A DNA stretch of 64,000 nt from Acidobacteriota bacterium (lineage in GTDB: Bacteria; Actinomycetota; Actinomycetes; Actinomycetales; Microbacteriaceae): the NCBI GenBank assembly GCA_019352055.1, contig JABBOB010000001.1, positions 1 through 64,000 on the forward strand. Direction: 5' to 3'. Under the pieces are notes generated by a model. It saw only the letters and a list, made by a program, of their open reading frames with translations, was not told the origin of the DNA and searched no databases. Position 1 is the stretch's first letter; each line of letters opens with the position of its first letter. Below are positions 16,122 to 23,057 of this stretch, piece by piece. The position numbers and the translations under genes are program-made.

Positions 16122-17066
16122 CTACGAGTCGGTGACGCGCTCGAGCCGGGCGATCTGGTCGGCGGTCAGCTCGAGGGAGACGCCCGGGAGCAGGTCGGCG
16201 AGAGCGCGAGCGCCCGGCACCCGGATGATGGGCGCGGCGACGTGGGGCCGGCTCAGCAGCCAGGAGAGGGCGACCCGGCCCACGTGCTGGCCGCACTCGT
16301 CGGCGATGTCGTCGAGCACCGAGAGCACGGCGGCACCGCGACGGTTCACGTACTTCAGTGCGCCCTGGAAGATCGGGGACGCCGGCTTGTCATGCCGGGA
16401 GCGGAAGTCGCCCCGGAGGTAGCCGTTCGCGAGCGGGGTGCGGGGCAGCACGCCGAGATCGGCGGCGACGGCGATCGGTGCCACCTCCTGCTCGTACTGC
16501 CGGCGCTCGAGCAGGTTGTACTCGGGGAGGAGCACCTCGATGCCCGGGATCTCGAGCCGGCGCGCGGTCTTCACCGCCTCGCGCAGCGCGACCGGCCCGA
16601 AGTCGGCCGCGCTGATGTGACCGACCTTGCCGGCCGCGATCAGCTCCGCCGCGGCGGTGAGGGTCGCCTCGATCGGCGTGCCGGGGTCCTCGCCGTCCAG
16701 GCCGAGCAGGTCGATCCGGTCGAGGCGCAGCCGTTCGAGCGAGGCGTCGACGCCCCGGCGGATGGACTTCGCGGTGAGCCCGAGCGCATCGGGATGCTTG
16801 CCGACCTTCGTCGCGATCACGAGCCGGTCGCGGTTCGGGTGGCGAGCCAGCCAGGATCCGATCATGATCTCGCTGCGACCGCCGGCGTAGTGCGCTGCGG
16901 TGCTGATCAGGTCGCCGCCGGCGGCGTAGAAGAGGTCGAGGACGTCGGCGGTCTCCTTGGCGTCCGTGGCCCAGCCGAAGACGCTGCCGTCGAGGGCGAG
17001 CGGGTAGACGGCCATGCCGGTTCGACCGACCCGACGCGAGATGGGTCCGGAGAGCGGACTCGCCAC
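16122..17066 (-). CDS. Aldo/keto reductase-fold protein, two catalytic residues missing
   Basis: A 314-aa aldo/keto reductase-like protein. The region DLISTAAHYAGGRSEIMIGSWLA aligns with the usual DTAxxYxxGxSE motif: Tyr (Y60) and Lys (K87, in ATKVG) are kept, but the catalytic Asp is S55 and the His is D124. The start is GTG 17066, preceded by AGAGGGGAGCT; GTG 17084 is in frame but has no such signal. It is paralogous to the gene at 14909, which has lost all four residues. Substrate and activity unknown. An AT-rich inverted repeat lies upstream. Confidence 0.8.
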   Translation of the reverse strand: MASPLSGPISRRVGRTGMAVYPLALDGSVFGWATDAKETADVLDLFYAAGGDLISTAAHYAGGRSEIMIGSWLARHPNRDRLVIATKVGKHPDALGLTAKSIRRGVDASLERLRLDRIDLLGLDGEDPGTPIEATLTAAAELIAAGKVGHISAADFGPVALREAVKTARRLEIPGIEVLLPEYNLLERRQYEQEVAPIAVAADLGVLPRTPLANGYLRGDFRSRHDKPASPIFQGALKYVNRRGAAVLSVLDDIADECGQHVGRVALSWLLSRPHVAAPIIRVPGARALADLLPGVSLELTADQIARLERVTDS

Positions 17067-17101
17067 GCGAGCTCCCCTCTGCACATGGACCTGGAAATCA
17101 C

Positions 17102-17126
17102 CAGTATCTCATATTCAGAAATACTG
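17102..17126. promoter_or_regulatory. AT-rich inverted repeat upstream of the aldo/keto reductase pair
   Basis: CAGTAT at 17102-17107 and ATACTG at 17121-17126 enclose an AT-rich 13-bp spacer, unusual in this genome. It lies 36 bp upstream of the GTG at 17066, so it may be an operator or a promoter core. No regulator can be named. Confidence 0.4.
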
Positions 17127-17143
17127 CGAAGGTGCTTGACAAC

Positions 17144-17177
17144 AGCGCCCCCCATCCGGATGAGGACGGGGGGCGCT
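17144..17177 (-). terminator. Terminator hairpin of pnp
   Basis: AGCGCCCCCC (17144-17153) pairs perfectly with GGGGGGCGCT (17168-17177) over a 14-nt loop. It lies 19 bp beyond the pnp stop. The following minus-strand sequence is GTTGTC, only weakly T-rich. Confidence 0.75.
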
Positions 17178-17195
17178 GGGACCACCTGGGACGGA

Positions 17196-19409
17196 TCAGA
17201 CGGTCGCGGGCTCCTCGACCACCGGGGCGAGCGACAGCTTGCCGCGGTCGTCCATCTTGGTGATCTCGACCTGGATCTTCTGACCGACCGCGAGGACGTC
17301 CTCGACGTTGTCGACCCGCTTGCCGCCGGCGAGCTTGCGCACCTCGGAGATGTGCAGCAGGCCGTCGCGACCGGGCAGCAGCGACACGAACGCGCCGAAC
17401 GCCGCGATCTTCACGACGGTCCCGAGGAACCGCTCGCCGATCTCGGGGTTGTGCGGGTTCGCGATCGCGTTGACCGCGGCACGCGCGGCCTCCGCCGACG
17501 GGCCGTCCACGGCGCCGATGTACACGGTGCCGTCCTCCTCGATGGAGATGTCGGCGCCCGTGGAGTCCTGGATCCCGTTGATCGTCTTGCCCTTCGGGCC
17601 GATCAGCTCGCCGATCTTGTCGACCGGGATCTGGACGCTGATGACGCGGGGCGCGGTCGGCGCCATCTCGTCGGGGGCGTCGATCGCCTGGTTCAGGACG
17701 GACAGGATCGTCATGCGGGCCTCACGGGCCTGCTGCAGCGCGCCGTCGAGCACCGACGACGGGATGCCGTCGAGCTTCGTGTCGAGCTGGATCGCCGTGA
17801 CGAACTCGCTCGTGCCGGCGACCTTGAAGTCCATGTCGCCGAGCGCGTCCTCCGCGCCCAGGATGTCGGTCAGGGTCGCGTACTGCGTCTCACCGTTCAC
17901 CGTCTCGGACACGAGCCCCATCGCGATGCCCGCGACCGGCGCCTTCAGCGGCACACCGGCGTTCAGCAGCGACAGCGTGGACGCGCAGACCGAGCCCATC
18001 GAGGTCGAGCCGTTCGAGCTCAGCGCCTCGGACACCTGGCGGATCGCGTAGGGGAACTCCTCCCGCGGGGGCAGCACCGGCACGAGCGCGCGCTCGGCGA
18101 GGAAGCCGTGCCCGATCTCGCGACGCTTCGGCGAACCCACGCGACCGGTCTCACCGGTGGAGTAGGGCGGGAAGTTGTAGTGGTGCAGGTACCGCTTCTT
18201 CGTGACGGGCGACAGCGAGTCGATCTGCTGCTCCATCTTCAGCATGTTCAGCGTGGTGACGCCCAGGATCTGGGTCTCGCCGCGCTGGAAGATCGCCGAG
18301 CCGTGCACCCGCGGGATGACCGCGACCTCGGCGTCGAGCGGGCGGATGTCCTTCAACCCGCGGCCGTCCATGCGGACGCCCTCGGACAGGATCCGGCCGC
18401 GCACGACCTTCTTCGTGACCGACTTGTACGCCCCGGACACCTCGCCCAGCGCGGACGCGGGCAGCTCGCCGCCGTCGACCATCATCTGGACGGCGTCCTT
18501 GACGCGCGACTTGAGGGTGTCGTCGGCGTCCTGCCGCTCGGTCTTGCCGGCGATCCGGTAGACGGCCTTCAGGTCCTCGAGCGCGAGGTCCTCGACGACC
18601 GCGTAGGTCGCCTCGGTGTACGGCAGGAAGATCGGGTACTCGCGGGTCTCCTTGGCGGCCTGCTTCGCGAGCGCCGCCTGGGCCTCGACCAGCTGCTTGA
18701 GGAACGGCTTCGAGGCCTCGAGGCCCTGCGCCACGACCTCCTCGTTCGGCTTGATCGCGCCTGCGCGGATCTTCTCGAACGCGCTCTCGGTCGCCTCGGC
18801 CTCGACCATCATGATCGCCACGTCACCCGTGTCGGTGACCCGGCCGGCGACGGTCAGGTCGAAGACGGCGTCCTCGAGCTGGGTGACCGTCGGGAACGCG
18901 ACCCACTGGCCGTCGATGAGCGCCAGGCGGACGCCGCCGATCGGGCCGCTGAACGGCACGCCCGAGAGCTGGCTGGATGCGGACGCCGCGTTGATCGCGA
19001 GCGCGTCGTAGAACTCGCCCGGCGCGATGGACAGGACCGTGATGACGATCTGGACCTCGTTGCGGAGGCCGGTGATGAACGACGGGCGCAGGGGCCGGTC
19101 GATCAGGCGGCAGACCAGGATCGCCTCCGTGGAGGGGCGACCCTCGCGGCGGAAGAACGAGCCGGGGATCTTGCCGGCGGCGTAGGACCGCTCCTCGACG
19201 TCGACCGTCAGCGGGAAGAAGTCGAACTGGTCCTTGGGGTGCTTGCCGATGCTCGTCGCGGACAGCAGCATCGTGTCCTCGTCGAGGTACGCGGCGACGG
19301 AACCCTGCGCCTGCTGCGCGAGGCGACCGGCCTCGAAGCGGATGGTGCGCTTGCCGAACTTCCCGTTGTCCAGGACGGCTTCGGCGGACTTGATCTCGGG
19401 ACCCTCCAA
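17196..19409 (-). CDS. pnp: Polyribonucleotide nucleotidyltransferase (PNPase)
   Basis: A 737-aa trimeric 3'-5' exoribonuclease. Order: first RNase PH domain, helical linker, second RNase PH domain with [10 protein letters not shown] near residue 525, KH domain ([19 protein letters not shown], about 595-650) and S1 domain ([28 protein letters not shown], about 665-735). The start is TTG 19409, because AAGGAG sits 7 nt upstream and the protein then opens [19 protein letters not shown] as in relatives; an ATG 27 nt further upstream lacks a signal. rpsO, normally just upstream, is 33.7 kb away. Confidence 0.96.
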   Translation of the reverse strand: MEGPEIKSAEAVLDNGKFGKRTIRFEAGRLAQQAQGSVAAYLDEDTMLLSATSIGKHPKDQFDFFPLTVDVEERSYAAGKIPGSFFRREGRPSTEAILVCRLIDRPLRPSFITGLRNEVQIVITVLSIAPGEFYDALAINAASASSQLSGVPFSGPIGGVRLALIDGQWVAFPTVTQLEDAVFDLTVAGRVTDTGDVAIMMVEAEATESAFEKIRAGAIKPNEEVVAQGLEASKPFLKQLVEAQAALAKQAAKETREYPIFLPYTEATYAVVEDLALEDLKAVYRIAGKTERQDADDTLKSRVKDAVQMMVDGGELPASALGEVSGAYKSVTKKVVRGRILSEGVRMDGRGLKDIRPLDAEVAVIPRVHGSAIFQRGETQILGVTTLNMLKMEQQIDSLSPVTKKRYLHHYNFPPYSTGETGRVGSPKRREIGHGFLAERALVPVLPPREEFPYAIRQVSEALSSNGSTSMGSVCASTLSLLNAGVPLKAPVAGIAMGLVSETVNGETQYATLTDILGAEDALGDMDFKVAGTSEFVTAIQLDTKLDGIPSSVLDGALQQAREARMTILSVLNQAIDAPDEMAPTAPRVISVQIPVDKIGELIGPKGKTINGIQDSTGADISIEEDGTVYIGAVDGPSAEAARAAVNAIANPHNPEIGERFLGTVVKIAAFGAFVSLLPGRDGLLHISEVRKLAGGKRVDNVEDVLAVGQKIQVEITKMDDRGKLSLAPVVEEPATV

Positions 19410-19499
19410 GAGGTGTCTCCTTCTCTGTTCTGGCGTCATTCGGACGCGCTTCTCGGAGCAGAGTGCGATCGGAAGGGAGGAGCGTGGCAAGCCTCGTCG

Positions 19500-19522
19500 C
19501 CGCTGTCCCGTCTGGACAGCGG
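19500..19522 (-). promoter_or_regulatory. Hairpin in the pnp leader
   Basis: CCGCTGTCC (19500-19508) pairs perfectly with GGACAGCGG (19514-19522) around CGTCT. It lies about 90 nt upstream of the pnp TTG, within the probable leader. PNPase leaders in other bacteria carry hairpins used in autoregulation; that role here is only inferred. The rest of the 384-bp gap 19410-19793 holds the pnp ribosome-binding site and a repeat element. Confidence 0.4.
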
Positions 19523-19676
19523 TCGATCGCGGCTTCTGGTCATCAGTAGAAGAGCGCGGGACCGATGCCCCGAAGTCCACCACTAACGACCAGCTCCCTG
19601 CCGGTCTGCTCCGGTGCCCCACGCAGGCGCGGAGCGGTCCCATCGTACCAGCAGCGCACCCGGCGTCCTCGGTCAC

Positions 19677-19774
19677 CTCGCGGATCCGGAGTTCCCGCTC
19701 GACACCCCGCCCTGGAGGCGGCGTCGACGGGCACCGCGGATTCCCTCCGGATCCGCGAGAGGGCTCCGGATCCG
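19677..19774. repeat. Intergenic element with CTCGCGGATCCGGAG inverted ends, copy 2
   Basis: CTCGCGGATCCGGAG at 19677-19691 is repeated inverted at 19745-19759, and CTCCGGATCCG recurs at 19764-19774. The interior word CGACACCCCG is shared with copy 1 at 1686-1788. It lies in the gap behind the FAD-oxidase gene. Confidence 0.75.
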
Positions 19775-19793
19775 ACAGGCCTCCGGAGGGCGG

Positions 19794-21512
19794 TCAGCGC
19801 GCGGTGATCTTGGCGGGGTTCAGGTTGCGGCCCGGGTCCGTCGCGGCGAAGAGGCCCTCCAGCACGCCGATGCCCTCCTCCGAGAGCACGTCGGGCAACC
19901 ACGCGGCGTGCTCGACGCCGATGCCGTGGTGGTGGCTGGGGACGCCTCCCAGGTCGATGAACGCCTGCTGGATCGCCTGCTTCACGACGTCGTACTCGGC
20001 CTGCGGCTCGTCGCCCATCACGAACGCGAACGTGAAGTACAGGCACGCGCCCGAGTGGTACGAGTGCGAGAGGTGGCTCATGATCCACCCCTTGCGGCCG
20101 AGCGACTCGTACGCCGCCTCCGCCGCCGCGATCACGCCGTCGTGCATCCGGTCGAGGTTCGTCCACGGCACGCTCGTCTCCGAGACGTCGCCCGCGGTGC
20201 CGCGGTCGAGCAGGAAGTCCCTGAGGTAGGGGGTGTCGAACTTCTTCTGGTCGTAGAGCACGCCGGGCCCGGTGCCGACGCCGACGCCCTTGTTGCGCTT
20301 GACGATCTTCTCGACCGCCCTGCGCTGGCGCGCGACGTGGTCGGGGCTGCCCTCGTACCCGATGAACGAGAGGCACATCTCGTCGAGGTCCCAGCCACGG
20401 CGCTTGAGGAACGCGAACAGGCCGCGCTGCGCGAGCGCACCGAAGCCCTTCGACTCCTTCGCCGTCGCGAGGGAGAACCCGGTCTCCCGGCCGTCGGACA
20501 CGCGCGTGATCGCGGGGTGCACGTCGCCGGCTGCGATCTCCCGCATGGCCTTGCTGCCGGCGCGCCAGTTCGGGAAGAAGTAGGCGTGGATGACGCGCTT
20601 GGCGGGCACGCGGTGCACCTGCACGGTCGCCTCGGTGATCACGCCGAGGCGCCCCTCGCTGCCGAGGATCATCTCGCGCACGGAGGGTCCCGTCGAAGCC
20701 GACGGAGTGGCCCGCACGTCGAGCATGCCGCCGGGCCGGGCGACACGCAGGCCGCGGGTGATGTCGGCGATGTCGCCGTACTTGTCCGACTGCATGCCGG
20801 AGGAGCGGGTCGCGATCCAGCCGCCCAGGCTCGAGTGGGTGAAGGAGTCGGGGAAGTGCCCGATCGTCCAGCCGCGCGCGTTCAGCTGCGCCTCCAGCGC
20901 GGGCCCGAGGGCTCCGGCCTGGACGCGGGCGAGGCCCGAGCCCTCGTCGATGTCGAGCACGCGGTCGAGCAGGCCGAGGTCGAGGGAGACGACGGCGCGG
21001 GACTCACCCGGCATCGGCTCGAGCGAGCCCGCGATGTTGCTGCCGCCACCGAACGGGATCAGCACGGCGTCGTGCGCCACGACCGCCTCGACGACGGCGA
21101 GCACGGCGGCCTCGTCCTTCGGGTACACGACCAGGTCCGGCACGCGCGGCAGGTCGCCCGCGCGCACCTTGATCAGGTCGCGGATGCTCTTGCCGTAGGT
21201 GTGCACCACGCGGTCGAGGTCGCCGTCGATCACGTGCTCCGTGCCGACCGCCGCCGCGAGCGCGTCCCGCAGCGCCTGGTCGGCGATCGACGCGGGCACC
21301 TCGATCGCGGCGAAGTCGGGCTGCTGCAGCGGCTGCACGGCATGCAGGTCGATGCCGACGGCGTGCAGCACGAACGGCGCGAAGGCGGGCTTGTCCTCGT
21401 GGTGGAAGGCGACGCCGGGGACGCCCCATCCCCACCACTTCATGTGCTCGACGGGCGAGGCGGGATCCGAGCGGTCGGCGGTGGCGCCGGTCAGCGGGGC
21501 GAGGTCGGTCAT
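19794..21512 (-). CDS. FAD-binding oxidase, alkyldihydroxyacetonephosphate synthase-like
   Basis: A 572-aa VAO-type flavoprotein closely matching alkyl-DHAP synthase (AGPS/ADPS), which swaps the acyl chain of acyl-DHAP for a fatty alcohol to form the ether bond. Hallmarks: FAD loop PFGGGSNIAGS, PDSFTHSSLGGWIATRSSGM and SDKYGDIADI, the Tyr-containing SHLSHSYHSGACLYFTFAF near residue 485, and the triple histidine HHHGIG near 527, both catalytic in characterised ADPS. It lacks the peroxisomal targeting region of the animal enzyme. The downstream half of the operon is upstream here: plsC-type and SDR genes precede it on the same strand, 13 bp away. Confidence 0.85.
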   Translation of the reverse strand: MTDLAPLTGATADRSDPASPVEHMKWWGWGVPGVAFHHEDKPAFAPFVLHAVGIDLHAVQPLQQPDFAAIEVPASIADQALRDALAAAVGTEHVIDGDLDRVVHTYGKSIRDLIKVRAGDLPRVPDLVVYPKDEAAVLAVVEAVVAHDAVLIPFGGGSNIAGSLEPMPGESRAVVSLDLGLLDRVLDIDEGSGLARVQAGALGPALEAQLNARGWTIGHFPDSFTHSSLGGWIATRSSGMQSDKYGDIADITRGLRVARPGGMLDVRATPSASTGPSVREMILGSEGRLGVITEATVQVHRVPAKRVIHAYFFPNWRAGSKAMREIAAGDVHPAITRVSDGRETGFSLATAKESKGFGALAQRGLFAFLKRRGWDLDEMCLSFIGYEGSPDHVARQRRAVEKIVKRNKGVGVGTGPGVLYDQKKFDTPYLRDFLLDRGTAGDVSETSVPWTNLDRMHDGVIAAAEAAYESLGRKGWIMSHLSHSYHSGACLYFTFAFVMGDEPQAEYDVVKQAIQQAFIDLGGVPSHHHGIGVEHAAWLPDVLSEEGIGVLEGLFAATDPGRNLNPAKITAR

Positions 21513-21525
21513 CGGGGTCCTCTCG

Positions 21526-22260
21526 TCACGGACGGCCTCGGGAGAGGACCGCGTGGGCGTGCTCGTCGTGCAGGCGCTGCACCTCGCCGCGGACGCGGCG
21601 CATGTAGTCGCTGGGGCTCTCCCCCGCCTCCGCGAACACCGGCTCGCCGTACACGACGGCGACGGGCGGGCGACCGGCCTTCGGCCACTTCGACCCGCGC
21701 GGGTGCGCGATCCCGGCGCCGATGATCGCGACCGGGACGCAGGGGACGTTGGAGGCGTTCGCGAGCGCGGCGGCGCCGGACTTGAAGGTGCCGATGCGGC
21801 CGGTACGGCTGCGCGTCCCTTCCGGGAACACGAGCAGCGGCACCCCGCGCTGCAGCAGCGAGCGCGCCTCGGAGGCCGGTCGGTTGAGGCCGGAGCGGTG
21901 GATCGGGAACGCGTTGAAGAACAGCGCGGTGAGGCCCTTGCGCCACTTCACGTCGAAGAAGTAGTCGGCCGCGGCCCCGGCGGCGAGGTAGCGGGCGAGC
22001 CGTCGCGGGAGGGTCGTGAAGATGAGCGGTGCGTCGAGGTGGCTCGAGTGGTTCGCCACGACGACGAAGGCGCCGCGGAGCTCGCCCAGCTTCTCGCGGC
22101 CGAGGATCCGCACGGTGAGGATCGACCGGATCACGCCGCCGAGCAGCACGCGCTGCGCGACGTAGCGCGCCATCGCCATCGGCTTCGAGGTGTATCGATC
22201 GAACCGCACGGCAGGGGGTTCGGAGCCGACGGGCCGCTTGGTCGTCACCCGCGTCGTCAC
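21526..22260 (-). CDS. PlsC-type 1-acylglycerol-3-phosphate acyltransferase
   Basis: A 244-aa lysophospholipid acyltransferase-family protein. The catalytic HX4D box is H71-S-S-H-L-D76, and the phosphate-binding FPEGTRS is at 145-151. A hydrophobic segment precedes the box (residues 39-51). It could acylate lysophosphatidate or, given its neighbours, dihydroxyacetone phosphate or an alkyl-glycerol phosphate. The GTG start overlaps the SDR stop as GTGA, and the ADPS-like gene follows 13 bp downstream, so three genes form one operon. Confidence 0.9.
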   Translation of the reverse strand: MTTRVTTKRPVGSEPPAVRFDRYTSKPMAMARYVAQRVLLGGVIRSILTVRILGREKLGELRGAFVVVANHSSHLDAPLIFTTLPRRLARYLAAGAAADYFFDVKWRKGLTALFFNAFPIHRSGLNRPASEARSLLQRGVPLLVFPEGTRSRTGRIGTFKSGAAALANASNVPCVPVAIIGAGIAHPRGSKWPKAGRPPVAVVYGEPVFAEAGESPSDYMRRVRGEVQRLHDEHAHAVLSRGRP

Positions 22261-23036
22261 TCCGGAAGGCTACTGCGGCGACGGCCGCTCAGCGCCTTGG
22301 AGACCCGCCGGACACCGGACCGCGGTCCATGCCGTACGAGGAACATGAGTGCTTTGTACCGTGCGCTCGGCGTGGAGACCACGCGGCCGCGCGAGAGATC
22401 CCGCAACGCGGCGGCGACGAGGTCGTCCGCGTCGAGCCACAGCGCGCTCGGCATGGAGGAGCCGGAGATGCCTGCACGCTCATGGAACTCCGTGCGCACC
22501 CACCCGGGCTCGAGCGCCATCGCGGTGACGCCGGTGCCGGCCAGCTCGTTCGAGAGCCCCTCGGTGAACACGGTGACCCAGGCCTTGATGGCGGAGTAGG
22601 CGCCCATCGTGATGCGGCCGGCGGTCGAGCCGACGTTCACGATGCGGCCGCGGCCGCGCGCCGTCATCGCCCGGCCCGCGGCCCCGGACAGCACCTGCAC
22701 CGCGCGCACCATCACCTCGAACGCCCGGTCGTGCGCGTCCTGATCGGTGGAGAGCAGCGGCGCGCGCACGGAGAAGCCCGCGTTGTTGACGAGCAGGTCG
22801 ACTGGCCGCGCCGGGTCCTCGAGGCGCTGCGCGACCGATGCGACGTCCGCGCGGTCGGACAGGTCGGCACGGAGCACCTCCACCCGGCGCCCGAGCGCGC
22901 GGTACCGCTCGGCCTCCGCTGCCAGCCGCGACTCGTCGCGGGCCACGAGGACGAGATCCCAACCCCGGTCGGCGAGCGCCCGCGCGAATGCCGCGCCGAT
23001 GCCGCTCGTCGCTCCGGTCACGAGCGCGGTCGCCAT
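22257..23036 (-). CDS. Short-chain dehydrogenase/reductase
   Basis: A 259-aa classical SDR: cofactor site TGATSGIG at 7-14, NNAG in LLVNNAGFSV, and catalytic Ser...Tyr-x3-Lys (GSTAGRITMGAYSAIKAW). The C-terminal part is basic with a hydrophobic stretch (YKALMFLVRHGPRSGVRRVSKAL), suggesting membrane contact, as in the DltE/HSD17B12-like reductases of lipid pathways. In this operon a role as acyl/alkyl-DHAP reductase is plausible but unproven. It starts 21 bp from the divergent acyl-CoA reductase gene with a shared -10 region. Confidence 0.85.
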   Translation of the reverse strand: MATALVTGATSGIGAAFARALADRGWDLVLVARDESRLAAEAERYRALGRRVEVLRADLSDRADVASVAQRLEDPARPVDLLVNNAGFSVRAPLLSTDQDAHDRAFEVMVRAVQVLSGAAGRAMTARGRGRIVNVGSTAGRITMGAYSAIKAWVTVFTEGLSNELAGTGVTAMALEPGWVRTEFHERAGISGSSMPSALWLDADDLVAAALRDLSRGRVVSTPSARYKALMFLVRHGPRSGVRRVSKALSGRRRSSLPE

Positions 23037-23042
23037 TCCGCA

Positions 23043-23049
23043 TACGATA
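23043..23049. promoter_or_regulatory. Bidirectional leaderless promoter of the lipid locus
   Basis: TACGATA carries plus-strand TACGAT (23043-23048), 9 nt before the ATG at 23058, and minus-strand TATCGT (23044-23049), 7 nt before the ATG at 23036. The two -10 elements overlap by five bases, and the whole intergenic region is 21 bp. Confidence 0.6.
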
Positions 23050-23057
23050 CGGACCCG

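Noticed and set aside
17136..17141. Perfect TTGACA hexamer on the plus strand behind pnp
   Set aside because: No matching -10 about 17 bp downstream, and it would only drive antisense RNA into pnp; it falls at the edge of the terminator stem.
15747..19586. Very long open frame on the plus strand opposite pnp and the aldo/keto reductase genes (about 1279 codons)
   Set aside because: It is antisense to genes with clear motifs. Its translation is Arg/Asp/His-rich without domains, which is typical of mirrored frames in GC-rich DNA.
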